Assembly: GCA_040007895.1 (NCBI GenBank) | Contig: JBDTUE010000003.1 | Location: forward strand, 1 to 52,081 | Length of the DNA stretch: 52,081 nucleotides | Direction of reading: 5' to 3' | Origin: JADJLQ01 sp040007895 | Lineage (GTDB): Bacteria > Bacteroidota > Bacteroidia > Chitinophagales > Saprospiraceae | In this document: positions 1 to 10,309 of the stretch, in pieces | How positions within the stretch are numbered: the stretch's first letter is position 1 | Layout: each line of letters begins with the position of its first letter | The notes under the pieces: generated by a model | Told to the model about the DNA's origin: nothing | The model's database searches: none | Seen by the model: the letters and a program-made list of their open reading frames with translations, nothing else | Program-made: the position numbers and the translations under genes

Positions 1-2
1 TT

Positions 3-629
3 CTTGGAATGTCTGAAAATAGTCTGCCAAAAGTTTTAGGTTATGAAACCGGTACTGAAATGAAACTGGGATCTTCACTACTTATGAATGTGGCTTTATG
101 GGCTTTACATGCACAAAGCGAACTAGTTTATGTTGGGGATGAAGGAGTAGTGGAAACCAATAACCCTACAAAGCGGTTGGGTGTAGATTTTGGACTCCGA
201 TATCAATTTTTGCAAAATTTCTTTGCTGACCTGGATATTAATTATAATCATGGAAGACTGGTTGGTGAGCCTAAAGGAGACAATTATTTACCCTTAGCTC
301 CAACGGTTACCAGTACCGGGGGGTTGCAATACAAACAAGTAAAAGGTTTTAATGCAGGTTTACGTTATCGTTACATGGCCTCAAAACCAGCTATAGAGGA
401 TAATTCCATCAGGACCAGGGAATACATGGTCTGGGATCTTTCTGTATTACACAAAGCTTCAAAAGTAGACTATGGATTTACCATAGAAAATTTATTTAAT
501 ACAGATTGGAATCAGGCACAATTTAATACGCTGAGCAGATTAAAAAATGAAACATCCCCAGTGGAAGAACTGCATTTTACTCCTGGTACGAAATTCTTTT
601 TTAAAGCAAGCATCAGTTATAAATTCTAA
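3..629 (+). CDS. TonB-dependent receptor, C-terminal part (5' truncated by window edge)
   Basis: This is the last roughly 200 residues of an outer-membrane TonB-dependent receptor. The reading frame is open from the first bases of the window, so the true start and the plug domain lie upstream. What remains shows alternating amphipathic strands separated by turns, the features of the final barrel strands of this family, including a segment reading ENLFNTDWNQAQF (the NLFN turn seen near the end of many such receptors). It ends in an aromatic-terminated strand, SISYKF, the usual C-terminal signal for outer-membrane barrel assembly. The ligand cannot be inferred from this piece. The Met at position 9 is an internal residue, not a start. 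Confidence 0.85.
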   Translation, partial: LGMSENSLPKVLGYETGTEMKLGSSLLMNVALWALHAQSELVYVGDEGVVETNNPTKRLGVDFGLRYQFLQNFFADLDINYNHGRLVGEPKGDNYLPLAPTVTSTGGLQYKQVKGFNAGLRYRYMASKPAIEDNSIRTREYMVWDLSVLHKASKVDYGFTIENLFNTDWNQAQFNTLSRLKNETSPVEELHFTPGTKFFFKASISYKF

Positions 630-635
630 AGTCCT

Positions 636-788
636 AAAGTAATTTCAATTCGGACAATTCGTGGATATAAAGTAATTCCCTTCGTATAATTCGCGCAATT
701 CGTGGAAATCATTGCCTTCGCGCAAATTCGTGCAATTCGTAGATATAAAATAATTTCAATTCGCCTAATTCGCGCAATTCGTGGATAC
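636..788. repeat. Four degenerate tandem direct repeats, about 42 bp per unit
   Basis: Between the receptor stop and the next gene there are four imperfect head-to-tail copies of a unit that begins AAAGTAATT and ends in AATTCGCGCAATTCGTGGA. Copies start near 636, 670, 711 and 747. The first copy lacks an internal segment. The half-motif AATTCG recurs two or three times inside each unit. The block fills the whole intergenic space between a plus-strand gene and the 3' end of a minus-strand gene. It has no coding potential that I can see. Confidence 0.75.
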
Positions 789-795
789 TATTACT

Positions 796-1233
796 CTAAA
801 ACCACGCTGTCGCATATTTCATCCACGGCCAGGGAATAGTAGCCAACATCAGGACTAATGCTATAAGATAATACCAGAAAATAGTTTTAAAACCGGTACC
901 TGGTAATCCTTTTTTTCCTTTGATATATCCCATCGTAATTAAAACGATTGCGATCAGCATCATCAGTGGATGTTCCAAAGCAAAAAATCGCATGATTCCA
1001 TCTTTCATCAGGCTTGGTCCGAATACGATCCTGGGAGTGATAAAGTAAATAATGATGCCGAGGGTTAGCTGCAGATGGGTAAAAATAAAAGCAAGAAGTG
1101 AAGGTCGTCTCGTGTCTTTATTAAATGCAATGCTTTTTTTCCATTTTGAATACGAATCAACGATAGCCCACACTAAACCAAATAAAACCAACCAGCGGGT
1201 ACCTGAATGAAGGTGTTTTAAAATAGTATACAT
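796..1233 (-). CDS. Small four-helix membrane protein, cytochrome-b-like
   Basis: A 145-residue integral membrane protein with four predicted hydrophobic segments (about residues 12-30, 45-65, 85-103 and 118-137). It has histidines near helix ends: H7 and H9 in KHLHSG, H53 in THLQLTLG and H88 in LEHPLMM. Proteins of this shape are common in Bacteroidota, where they are usually labelled cytochrome B. The paired histidines would suit heme or metal binding, but the sequence alone does not prove it. It sits alone, convergent with the receptor gene and separated from it by the repeat block. Start chosen at the first Met, directly preceding the conserved-looking YTILKHLHSG segment. Confidence 0.6.
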   Translation of the reverse strand: MYTILKHLHSGTRWLVLFGLVWAIVDSYSKWKKSIAFNKDTRRPSLLAFIFTHLQLTLGIIIYFITPRIVFGPSLMKDGIMRFFALEHPLMMLIAIVLITMGYIKGKKGLPGTGFKTIFWYYLIALVLMLATIPWPWMKYATAWF

Positions 1234-1408
1234 AAATTATTAAGGTTTGAATTTTGGTGAAATTAGAGAAATAAATCAAATTTTTACCAGTGACTTATTC
1301 CTCCGGTCGTGCGCCCTATTCCTTTGAACACTTTGGGGAACAGATTTTGTAAAAGCTATCTTCAATAACAATCTCTTTTTGGTTTTAATAAGAAACTTGA
1401 CTGAATGA

Positions 1409-4400
1409 TTACTTTTTACCTTCTACAAAATACATATCAACACTTCCTTTATTCTTAGCTTCCACTTTTCCACGATAGACACAAGTATATTGATCTTTTA
1501 TATTCTCAAATGTATATTGTGAAATATTGATTTTGCCCGGTTCTCCGGATTGTTCCATTCTTGCTGCCATGTTTACCGTATCACCCCAGATATCATATTG
1601 GAATTTTTTAATACCCACTACGCCTGCTACTACAGGACCCGTATGAATGCCGATACGCAATTCAAAATAAGGGATATTTTTTTCTATTCTTTCTTGTTTA
1701 AATGTTTCCACGGCTTGTTGCATCGCTAACGCAGCTTCTATTACATGATAAACATTAGCTTTATTTTCCTGAGGTAAACCACCGGCAGCGATATAGGCAT
1801 CACCTATCGTTTTTATTTTTTCCAATCCAAGCCGCTGCATGATGCGATCAAAAGCGCTGAAATAAGTGTCTATTTCTTTGACCAGTTCTTGTGCTGTCAA
1901 TTTTTCGGTTACATGGGTAAATCCTGTGATATCGCTGAATAGAATAGTAACTTCATCAAATGATTTAGCGGTGGTATAACCTTTCTCTTTTAATTCTTCT
2001 GCTACTTCATGAGGAAGGATATTCAGGAGAAGTTCATCTGATTTTGCTTTTTGCTTTTCCACTTCTACTTTTTCAGCAACTACTTCCGCCGTCCTTTCTA
2101 CTACGGTCTGCTCTAAGATTCTTTTTTGTTTGCGGAGTGTTGCAGTGCGCCAACGATAAATACCATATAGTACTGCAAGCAGGAAAATACCCATCAATAA
2201 TCTGAACCACCAGGTTTGCCAGAAAGGGGGTGAAATAAAGATTGTGATGGATGCACCTTTTTCATTCCAAATGCCATCAGCATTGGCAGCTCTTACACGG
2301 AAAATATAAGTACCGGGAGGAAGATTGGTGTACTTAGCTGTTCTTTGAAGTGAAGGCGTCGACCAATTCGCATCATAATTTTCCATCTTCCAGGAATACT
2401 GATTATCTTCTGAGCGCAGGTAATGCAGTGCGATAAATTCAAAACCCAGATCCTTTTGCCAATACGTAAGCCGGACCGTATCAGTATATGCAACGGTATT
2501 ATTGAATATATTACTATCAGGTAAGGAAAAGGAAGAGTCCTGAATATTCATCTTTGTGATGACCACTGTCGCCAGAGATGAATCTTTCTTAAGTAAGTCA
2601 GCAGGTACAATATGATTCAGGCCTTTATCGCCTCCAATCCAGATATCCCCGTTGCTGGTTCTGATTCCATTATACCATCTGTTATATTGTTGAAAGCCGT
2701 CTCTTACAAAATAGTTGGTAAACGATTTGTTCTCAGGATCAAAAACGGATAATCCTCTTTCGTTCGGCAACCAGAATTTTCCATAATCATCAGTCGCCAT
2801 TTCTTTAGTTAGGATGTCCTGTCGTATATCGGTATGCAAAAAGCCTTTTTCTTCACCATAGGTTGTTATGTTTCCGGATTCAACATCAATCGTTAAAATA
2901 CCGCCACCAGCGTAGGTCGTAAACCAGAGTTTTCCATTTTTATCTTTTGCATAACCAGCCATTGAGCCTGTATTTATATCACGATATCGGGAGAACTGGT
3001 CTTGTTCTTCATTATATAAGTTCAGGCCATTAATGGTACCAATCCATAAACGCTTTTTTTCATCTTCAACCATGAACACAATATCATTATGGCTAATAGA
3101 AGTGCTATCACCGGGAATATTCTGGTAGTGAATAAACCCATCTGCCTTTTCATTTAAGCGATATAGCCCCATACCACTTGTACCAAGCCAGATATTTTCT
3201 TTTGAATCCTGGAAAAAATAACTTATCTGACCGTTAAAGGAAGCAGGATTTTTGGGATCTGGGACATAACTTTTTAATATGCTGCCTGTTTTATGATCCA
3301 GTAAAAAGACTCCTTTTTTTGGCGGGTTAACAATAATGAGCAATAACCTGTCTTGATGATCGATTCCGCTAAAGCAAAAACTGTTAGGGAAGAACCGTTT
3401 GAAAGAGCTGGTTGATTCCTGCCATTGATTCAAGCCATTACCAGTGGCCACCCATATTTTACCATCCGCATCTTCAGAAATATTTGTAATGAAATTAGCG
3501 CTGAGGGAACTAGTATTTGCCGGATCGTTTTTGAAAACCCGGAAATTATCCTGGTCAGGCTGATAATATGCCAACCCGTTTTGGGTGCCTATCCAAAGCC
3601 GGTGTTTTTTATCCTCAAACAAATTGTTGATGATATCATCTGGCAAACTATTGGGATCATCCGAAAGGTGGCGGAATAATTCCATCTGGCGTTTTTTAGG
3701 AGATTGTTTATAAAGACCTGGTCTTGTGTTTAACCATAAGAGGCCGGAACGGTCTTCAAAAAAACCATATAGATTTGCCCAGTTCACTAAAGGATTATTT
3801 TCAACATTAAACTTATAATCATAGAAGCTGAATTTTTTTGTTGCAAAATCATAATGCATAAAAAAATCCGGTTTTAGTTTTATAGGACCTTGTCTCGCAG
3901 ATAGAGATTGAAACCAGATACCATTTTTGTTTTGAGCGGATACAAAAAAGAAGCTTGATTCTTTAGGCCCTTTATCATAATATAGAGGTCCGCTGCCATA
4001 GGTGAACAGCGTGATGCTGTTCTGACTCTGATTGACCAATGAAATAATGCCACCCTCATGGAATACCCAAAACTGACCATTCAAATCTTCCGTAGCATAT
4101 ATAATTTGTTTATCTGATAATCCATTCTCAGTTCCGTTATTTGTGGTATACTGCTTTATCAACCTGATATTTTTTGAATCAAAAACATAAAGCCCATGTG
4201 CACCAGTCAATAATAAATGATTATCCCTGCCTTTCATGAGAAAACGGATTGTATCCGTCTTGCCGGGAGATGAAAAGGTCGTGCCTGCAGGGATCGCTAT
4301 TTCAAAAGTATCTTTCTCCCGGTTCCACTTATTCAGGTTGCCTTGTTCATCTAACAACCAGATTTCATTTGAAGATTCAACCGTTCCATTAAGTTTCGGA

Positions 4401-4984
4401 AAACTTTTATTTTCAATTTCATGAACCGGATAAATTTTAATGAACCCTGTCTTAGGATTAAGACGGCAAATAATTTTGTGGACCAGATCTGTAATATTCC
4501 TAAACCAGATATTTCCTTCAAAATCTTCCAATAATAAATAGCTACTGCTACTGCGACTAAATATCTTTTTAGTCTCATCGATACCCGGGTAAAAAGTTCT
4601 GAATTTTTCTGTACGAGGATCGAAAGAAGCAATACCTCCATAAGCACCACCTGAACCTATCCAGATCTTACCGTCTCTTCCTTTTAGGATCGTTCCGGCA
4701 ACCATATTAAACTGTAAACTGGTCGTATCCTTTTTATCCGTTACTGCCTTATACACTTTAAACTTATAGCCATCGTATTTCACCAAACCATTTTGTGTAG
4801 TGCACCAGATAAAGCCCTTGTCATCCTGGATTACATCAGCCACTACTTCTTCAGGTAGTCCTTCTGCCACTCCATATTTTTCGAATGGGATTTTGGGGAT
4901 TTGAGCAAATGAATTGTAACCATTACCTAATAGCAGTAAAAACAAACAGGAAATACACGTATATGCTTTACTTATTTTTTTCAT
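1409..4984 (-). CDS. Periplasmic two-component-propeller sensor with adenylate cyclase output
   Basis: A 1191-residue transmembrane signalling protein. A signal peptide (residues 1-28, ending FAQ) is followed by two Reg_prop beta-propeller modules (about 35-840, many repeats of the GxIWIGT.NGL type), a Y_Y_Y domain (about 850-918), one membrane helix (925-945), a short coiled coil, and a class III nucleotide cyclase domain (1012-1180). The metal-binding aspartates are D1018 (FSDITG) and D1062 (GDAY). N1138 and R1142 lie in VNMAARM. K1058 (KIKTIGD) and D1131 (YDIWGD) are the purine-selecting pair of adenylate, not guanylate, cyclases, so cAMP is the expected product. It lies downstream of a SusC/SusD pair on the same strand, the position often held by hybrid two-component sensors with the same periplasmic architecture. 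Confidence 0.92.
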   Translation of the reverse strand: MKKISKAYTCISCLFLLLLGNGYNSFAQIPKIPFEKYGVAEGLPEEVVADVIQDDKGFIWCTTQNGLVKYDGYKFKVYKAVTDKKDTTSLQFNMVAGTILKGRDGKIWIGSGGAYGGIASFDPRTEKFRTFYPGIDETKKIFSRSSSSYLLLEDFEGNIWFRNITDLVHKIICRLNPKTGFIKIYPVHEIENKSFPKLNGTVESSNEIWLLDEQGNLNKWNREKDTFEIAIPAGTTFSSPGKTDTIRFLMKGRDNHLLLTGAHGLYVFDSKNIRLIKQYTTNNGTENGLSDKQIIYATEDLNGQFWVFHEGGIISLVNQSQNSITLFTYGSGPLYYDKGPKESSFFFVSAQNKNGIWFQSLSARQGPIKLKPDFFMHYDFATKKFSFYDYKFNVENNPLVNWANLYGFFEDRSGLLWLNTRPGLYKQSPKKRQMELFRHLSDDPNSLPDDIINNLFEDKKHRLWIGTQNGLAYYQPDQDNFRVFKNDPANTSSLSANFITNISEDADGKIWVATGNGLNQWQESTSSFKRFFPNSFCFSGIDHQDRLLLIIVNPPKKGVFLLDHKTGSILKSYVPDPKNPASFNGQISYFFQDSKENIWLGTSGMGLYRLNEKADGFIHYQNIPGDSTSISHNDIVFMVEDEKKRLWIGTINGLNLYNEEQDQFSRYRDINTGSMAGYAKDKNGKLWFTTYAGGGILTIDVESGNITTYGEEKGFLHTDIRQDILTKEMATDDYGKFWLPNERGLSVFDPENKSFTNYFVRDGFQQYNRWYNGIRTSNGDIWIGGDKGLNHIVPADLLKKDSSLATVVITKMNIQDSSFSLPDSNIFNNTVAYTDTVRLTYWQKDLGFEFIALHYLRSEDNQYSWKMENYDANWSTPSLQRTAKYTNLPPGTYIFRVRAANADGIWNEKGASITIFISPPFWQTWWFRLLMGIFLLAVLYGIYRWRTATLRKQKRILEQTVVERTAEVVAEKVEVEKQKAKSDELLLNILPHEVAEELKEKGYTTAKSFDEVTILFSDITGFTHVTEKLTAQELVKEIDTYFSAFDRIMQRLGLEKIKTIGDAYIAAGGLPQENKANVYHVIEAALAMQQAVETFKQERIEKNIPYFELRIGIHTGPVVAGVVGIKKFQYDIWGDTVNMAARMEQSGEPGKINISQYTFENIKDQYTCVYRGKVEAKNKGSVDMYFVEGKK

Positions 4985-5253
4985 ATAGGTAATCTTTATG
5001 TTTATGGATAGGGTAAATAAATATTGAATATAGTTCCTTTTTCTTTCGAATCTAAGGCAGAGAATTTATCACCTTAGATCTTCCCTGATGCCTCTTCATT
5101 TACCGGGCTTTGATCATTACTTGTATGCATCTCTTCTCCGGTAGGACAATAATTGGTTATTACATGAATTGTTCCATGCATGAGTTTTATTCTTTCATAA
5201 GTCTACATACTAAAATAACAAGCATCAACTTTTGTATTTCCATAATCATCAAT

Positions 5254-7038
5254 TTAATAACCTGGATTTTGTATCATTTTACGAGTACCATCTGCACCTG
5301 CACTCAAATCAATTTGTCTTTGTGGGATAGGAAAAATTTCATTTATTCCTTTTTTGAAGATCGCGTCATTCAAATAAGTCCTTGTCATTTTTTCTTTTTG
5401 CAGGTAGGCATTTATTTCTGTATCCGCAATTCCCCATCGTACCAAATCAAAAAACCGGTGTCCTTCCATTCCAAGCTCCAGCATCCGCTCGTATCGTAAA
5501 ACTTTGCGTGCATATGTCTTGTCATTCCACGGATTGGTATACTCACCTATTTTATAATTAGCAGCAACGGTGCCATCTGATTTTTTCAACCAGGTCGAAG
5601 GATCCGCTGCTCTTCGTCGCACCTGATTCACATATTCTCTTGCTTTATTCAAATCACCTGATTCAATTTCTACTTCAGCAGCCCAAAGCAATATATCTGA
5701 AAAGCGTATAAGATTGACATTATTGGCTGAAGCCATAGGAGGCCAGCCGCTGGTGTTTGTATAAATGCCTACCTGTGATTTATAAAATACATTCTTTTTA
5801 GGGCTGTAAGGTCCGCTATAATTCTGGTCCCGAATCCAATCTGCCCCAGGATGATCTGCCCAATCCAAATAAGGGATTCCTCGTCGTCCAACGGTCCAGT
5901 CTAACCGGGGATCCAAAGTGCCATCGTAGGGTGTAAAAGCAGTCCTTGATAATATTCCACCATCATTTTTTACATCGACGGTATTAAAATTGTCCAGATC
6001 AGGTAAGCCTGTGACAGGATCAGTTTTAAAATGATTCACAAGCCATTGAGATGGCTGAAAAAAACCACAACAGAGTGTAACACTATTATTACCCGATGGA
6101 AAGTTCAATTCATCTGCAAAATTTCCATTGAAACCACCACCTACATTTCCACCCGGATCCGTATAATCTGCTCCATCATTCACCGACATTTGAGCAGCAA
6201 AGACGGATTCTTCCCTGTTCTTTGTCTCTATATTGAAATTATCAGCATAGTTTTTTAATAATGCATATTTCAGTCCATTAGCAGTAGAGCCATTATTGAT
6301 TAGATCCGGAATTAAAAGCTGCGCTTCCTGAAACTTGTGCTGAAATACATAGACTTTTAAAAGAAATGCTTCGGCAGCATATTTATTAGCCCTTCCGGTT
6401 GCTGTTGCCTTTGCAGGAAGATTTGCAAACGAAAATTTAAAATCGTTTTCAATATTTGGCCATATAGATTTGTCATTGGCAGGATGATAATTTCCGGCAT
6501 CGTAAGTAATAGTTTCATCTACAAATGGCACATTATTCCAGAGTTTGACGGCTTCTAAATGGTAGAAGGCCCGAAGGAACCTGGCTTCTGCCGCTATACG
6601 TTTCTGATCTTCAATGCTGATGTCTGTAGCTTTTGTCATGACCCGCAGTACTGTATTTGTTCTTGCCACTCCGGCATAGATAGCAGTCCATTTTTCATCG
6701 AAAAAAAGGTTTGAAGCTATTGATTTAAACTTTTCTATATTGCGGATTTCCGGTATATCAGTTTGCTGAGAGCCTTCGTAAGCTTCGCTTCCACATATAC
6801 TGCCATAAATCCAGTTTGAAGGGCTATTCCCATTACCACCAATAAAATGTACATCATCAATACTAACCCCATCCAGAAGGGAGTATGCTCCAATAAGCAG
6901 GGCTTCTACTCCAGTTTTATTAGCTAGTTTGGACTCATCCAATTTACCCAAAGCCGGCTGATTCAGATTGTTTATATCACATGAACAGACCAGGAATATC
7001 ATTAATCCTATTGTCAAATTTTTTTTCCTGAATTTCAT
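5254..7038 (-). CDS. SusD/RagB-like outer-membrane nutrient-binding lipoprotein
   Basis: A 594-residue surface lipoprotein that forms the lid of a SusC/SusD importer. The chosen start gives a classic lipoprotein signal: KFRKK, a hydrophobic stretch, then LVCSC with the lipidated Cys at about residue 20. An upstream in-frame ATG at 7077 would overlap the SusC gene and add 13 polar residues in front of the signal, so it was rejected. Family hallmarks include the TPR-like helical core, FLRAFYHLEAVKLWNNVPF near residues 145-165, and the C-terminal RYERMLELGMEGHRFFDLVRW block followed by the INEIFPIPQRQIDLS ending typical of SusD proteins. It follows the SusC gene by 28 bp, so the two are co-transcribed. 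The substrate is unknown; no glycoside hydrolase or peptidase lies beside it. Confidence 0.95.
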   Translation of the reverse strand: MKFRKKNLTIGLMIFLVCSCDINNLNQPALGKLDESKLANKTGVEALLIGAYSLLDGVSIDDVHFIGGNGNSPSNWIYGSICGSEAYEGSQQTDIPEIRNIEKFKSIASNLFFDEKWTAIYAGVARTNTVLRVMTKATDISIEDQKRIAAEARFLRAFYHLEAVKLWNNVPFVDETITYDAGNYHPANDKSIWPNIENDFKFSFANLPAKATATGRANKYAAEAFLLKVYVFQHKFQEAQLLIPDLINNGSTANGLKYALLKNYADNFNIETKNREESVFAAQMSVNDGADYTDPGGNVGGGFNGNFADELNFPSGNNSVTLCCGFFQPSQWLVNHFKTDPVTGLPDLDNFNTVDVKNDGGILSRTAFTPYDGTLDPRLDWTVGRRGIPYLDWADHPGADWIRDQNYSGPYSPKKNVFYKSQVGIYTNTSGWPPMASANNVNLIRFSDILLWAAEVEIESGDLNKAREYVNQVRRRAADPSTWLKKSDGTVAANYKIGEYTNPWNDKTYARKVLRYERMLELGMEGHRFFDLVRWGIADTEINAYLQKEKMTRTYLNDAIFKKGINEIFPIPQRQIDLSAGADGTRKMIQNPGY

Positions 7039-7066
7039 ATAAGGATATTTTCTTATTTCTGAATAA

Positions 7067-10000
7067 TTACAGTCCAAGGCTAAAGCCTATAATCCATTTT
7101 TTTTCATTATTGGGGTAGTTCCCATTCGAATCAATTCCATAAGCAGAGCTGGTACCGGACAATTCAGGATCGAGTCCTTTGTATTTGGTTATAGTAAATA
7201 AATTGGAAGACTGGATATAGATCCTAAGCCTGTCCATTTTTATTTTATTTGAAAGTGTCTTTGGAAAAGAATAACCAACCATCAGGCTTTTATTCCTTAT
7301 ATAGCTGCCTTTTTCAAGAGCATATGAATTTACTACTGCTGAATTGCTAAAATTCTGATCGTTTTCGATAATCGGCGCTTTCGCATTGTGATTTTGTGGC
7401 GTCCATGAATCATAAAGAGCAGTTTTACTTTTGGGTGTAAGACCGAGCTGAGAAGCAAATACATTAATACTATATCTGAGATCATTGAGCACATCGTTAC
7501 CAAAAGAACCATAAAAAAAAGTAGAAAAATCAAAATTTTTATAATTCAAACCAACATTTAAACCCATGGTAAGTTGAGGATTTGGATTCCCATAATGGAC
7601 TCTGTCTTTATCTGTAATCTGTCCATCTCCATTGGCATCAAAATATTTAAACCTGCCAGGTGCAGCAGCCTCTTGTACTGGTGATTTGGCTACATCTTCA
7701 GCGTCATCAAAATATCCTATTACCTTATATCCGTAAAAAGAACTAATCGGATAACCTACTTCATTTCTTATAAAAGGGCCATATCGCGTAAAGAAAGCAT
7801 CAAAATATGGGATATCATTCAACTTAGTGATTTTATTGTTGTAATGAGATAAGGTCAACGAAGCATCCCAATTCCAATCTTTTATTAATTTACCTTTGGA
7901 TCCAATCAATAGATCAATACCGGTATTTTTTACGTTGCCGGTATTGACATTGGGTGGATTGGCATCCCCCAATAAAGCCGGTAAAGAAATAGGGAATAAT
8001 AATCCATTAGATTTTTTAGCGTACCAGTCTGCGGTGATACTCAATTTTCCATTCAATAAAACAGATTCAAATCCGATATTAGATACTACATCTTCCTGCC
8101 AACCTGTCCTGGCATTTCCAATTCTCACCGTATTGAAACCTTGTTGAACACTGTTGCTGGTTCCATATATATCATAATAAGAACTGCCGGCAAAACCTCC
8201 ATATAAAGTATATTGATTGAAAGGATCCGTATTGGCTGAAAACCCTGTTTTGCCCCAACTTGCCCTTAGCTTTAAATCTGTGAGCCATTTAAAGTCTTGT
8301 GCAAATTTTTCTTCGGTAACTCTCCATGCAAGACCAACTGCCGGAAACCAACCGAACCTGTTTTCAGGACCAAAAACAGATGAACCGTCTCTTCTCAACG
8401 TACCGGATAAAAAATATTTTTCTTTAAAGTTATAGTTGGCCTGACTTATAAAAGAATAAAGATAAGAAGTACCTGCAAAACTATAATTGGATTGACTGGT
8501 AGGAATACCATTAGAAAGAAATCGATAATTGGGATCATTAATAAAATAACCCCTTCTTGCGCCACCTTGTTCTCTGTTATAATTACTTTTTTCTTCCACC
8601 CCTGCGAAAGCTTTTATATGATGATCTTTAATCGTCCCGGAATAATTTATTGTATTGGTCCAGGTCCACGATCTTGCATAACCGGATCTTTCAGTGAATG
8701 AATTAAGTAAACCGGTTGGCGGAGGTTCATAAGAGCCATATAAAAAATTATAAGCATAATAATAATTCAGGTTTCCTCCGAAACTACTTCTTAAAGTAAA
8801 TTTTTTAAGTATGTCTGCTTCCAAATATGTGTTTCCAAAAAGCTGCCAGTTGTTGCCGATATTATCTTTTGACAATAACCTTGATGAAAGAGGATTGCTT
8901 GCCAGTCCAGCATATCCATCACCGTAGCTGCCCGGGTTGCCTTTGATATCATATACTGCTAAATAAGGATCGGTCATGAGCGATGGATAAATCGAATTTC
9001 CTGTATTGGGGTTCTGACTGGAACTAATTTGAAGGTTTTCACCAATGCGGATTACATCCAGTGCAGTAAATTCTGTGTTTACCCTAGCCGTGTATCTTTT
9101 CAATGAAGTATTTATTAATGTTCCCTGTTGGTCGAGATAGCCCATGGAAAACAAAAAATGATTGTAGTCATTTCCACCTGAAACAGTGATTGTATGATTT
9201 TGACTCAAAGCGGGCTTAAAGGTTTCATGAAACCAGTCCGTACCAGTTTTGTTGAATTTTTGGATCTGGTAAATGGCACCGGCACTTTTATCAATGTTAT
9301 ATAATGATGGATTTACATATGGACTTCCTTCATAAAGCGTATCGATATGATGGCCGGCAAAAAGATAATCTGGCAAAACCGGCATTGGGCCATTACCAAA
9401 ACGTGGAGTCGATGGGTTTCCATTAGCAGAAACCTGCTTTGAATTTTTTAAAGCAATCCAGAGCAAATCTGCGTTTTCCTGCGGGTTAAGCAGATCCAGG
9501 CCATGCTTTAAAGGCCTTGTAGAACTAATATAAAAGTCATAATCGATCTTTGTTTTGCTACCTTTTCCTTTTTTGGTGGTAATGACAATAACTCCATTCG
9601 CTCCCCTGACACCATATATAGAATAGGCTCCCGCATCTTTCAATACCTGTAAAGATTCTATGTCATAAGGGTTAATTGAATTGATATTTCCCTCTACACC
9701 ATCAATGACATATAATGGAGTGACATTGCCAAAATTCCCAATACCATGCAGCCGCACATTACTTGCAGAGCCCGGCTCACCGGAAGTAATAACTGTGAGA
9801 CCTGCTACTCTACCTTGCAACATTTGTTCCACTTGACCGACAGGTATAGCAGTAAGATCTTTCGGTCTTACCACAGCAACAGAGCCGGTTATTTCTTTTA
9901 CTTTTTGTGTGGTATATCCTGTTACTACTATTTCGTTTAGGTTGATTACTAGTGGTTGTAATACTATTCTTAGATTCGTAGCCGACTGGATGAATATTCG

Positions 10001-10249
10001 TTGGGTACTGTATCCAATATAAAATATCTCCAATGCCTGATTCTGAATGGCATCTATCATAAAACTACCATCATCATTCGTAATGACTGTAGCCGAAGTC
10101 GTCGTATTACTTACCGAAGCTCCGGAAAGAGGAAGGTTATCATTATTGAGTACCACACCCGTAATCCTTTGTTGTCCATAGGCAACAATACTTGATACTA
10201 AGAATGTTATAGCTAAAAGGAATTTCACTAAATAATGTTTTGGTAGCAT
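7067..10249 (-). CDS. SusC/RagA-family TonB-linked outer-membrane transporter
   Basis: A 1060-residue TonB-dependent transporter. In order: signal peptide (1-25, ending AYGQ), a carboxypeptidase-regulatory-like domain (about 28-98), a TonB-box-like segment EIVVTGY (106-112), the plug domain (about 115-227) and a 22-strand barrel to the C-terminus. The SusC signature GVRGANGVIVITTKKG occupies residues 213-228, and LYVIDGV lies at 179-185. It imports an oligomer or peptide together with the SusD lipoprotein encoded 28 bp downstream. The third gene in the same direction is the propeller-type adenylate cyclase. The cargo is not evident. The protein appears full length. Confidence 0.95.
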   Translation of the reverse strand: MLPKHYLVKFLLAITFLVSSIVAYGQQRITGVVLNNDNLPLSGASVSNTTTSATVITNDDGSFMIDAIQNQALEIFYIGYSTQRIFIQSATNLRIVLQPLVINLNEIVVTGYTTQKVKEITGSVAVVRPKDLTAIPVGQVEQMLQGRVAGLTVITSGEPGSASNVRLHGIGNFGNVTPLYVIDGVEGNINSINPYDIESLQVLKDAGAYSIYGVRGANGVIVITTKKGKGSKTKIDYDFYISSTRPLKHGLDLLNPQENADLLWIALKNSKQVSANGNPSTPRFGNGPMPVLPDYLFAGHHIDTLYEGSPYVNPSLYNIDKSAGAIYQIQKFNKTGTDWFHETFKPALSQNHTITVSGGNDYNHFLFSMGYLDQQGTLINTSLKRYTARVNTEFTALDVIRIGENLQISSSQNPNTGNSIYPSLMTDPYLAVYDIKGNPGSYGDGYAGLASNPLSSRLLSKDNIGNNWQLFGNTYLEADILKKFTLRSSFGGNLNYYYAYNFLYGSYEPPPTGLLNSFTERSGYARSWTWTNTINYSGTIKDHHIKAFAGVEEKSNYNREQGGARRGYFINDPNYRFLSNGIPTSQSNYSFAGTSYLYSFISQANYNFKEKYFLSGTLRRDGSSVFGPENRFGWFPAVGLAWRVTEEKFAQDFKWLTDLKLRASWGKTGFSANTDPFNQYTLYGGFAGSSYYDIYGTSNSVQQGFNTVRIGNARTGWQEDVVSNIGFESVLLNGKLSITADWYAKKSNGLLFPISLPALLGDANPPNVNTGNVKNTGIDLLIGSKGKLIKDWNWDASLTLSHYNNKITKLNDIPYFDAFFTRYGPFIRNEVGYPISSFYGYKVIGYFDDAEDVAKSPVQEAAAPGRFKYFDANGDGQITDKDRVHYGNPNPQLTMGLNVGLNYKNFDFSTFFYGSFGNDVLNDLRYSINVFASQLGLTPKSKTALYDSWTPQNHNAKAPIIENDQNFSNSAVVNSYALEKGSYIRNKSLMVGYSFPKTLSNKIKMDRLRIYIQSSNLFTITKYKGLDPELSGTSSAYGIDSNGNYPNNEKKWIIGFSLGL

Positions 10250-10309
10250 TAGGTACTTGCCATTTAAAAAGGATATGTTTTATACGGAAAATGCAATTCT
10301 AAAATTAAC

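Noticed and set aside
5051..5078. TCTAAGG...CCTTAGA inverted repeat upstream of the cyclase gene
   Set aside because: The stem is only 7 bp with a 14-nt loop in A/T-rich DNA; not enough for an operator call.
5110..5499. Plus-strand open frame opposite the SusD 3' end
   Set aside because: It is antisense to a well-supported SusD gene and has no protein-family features.
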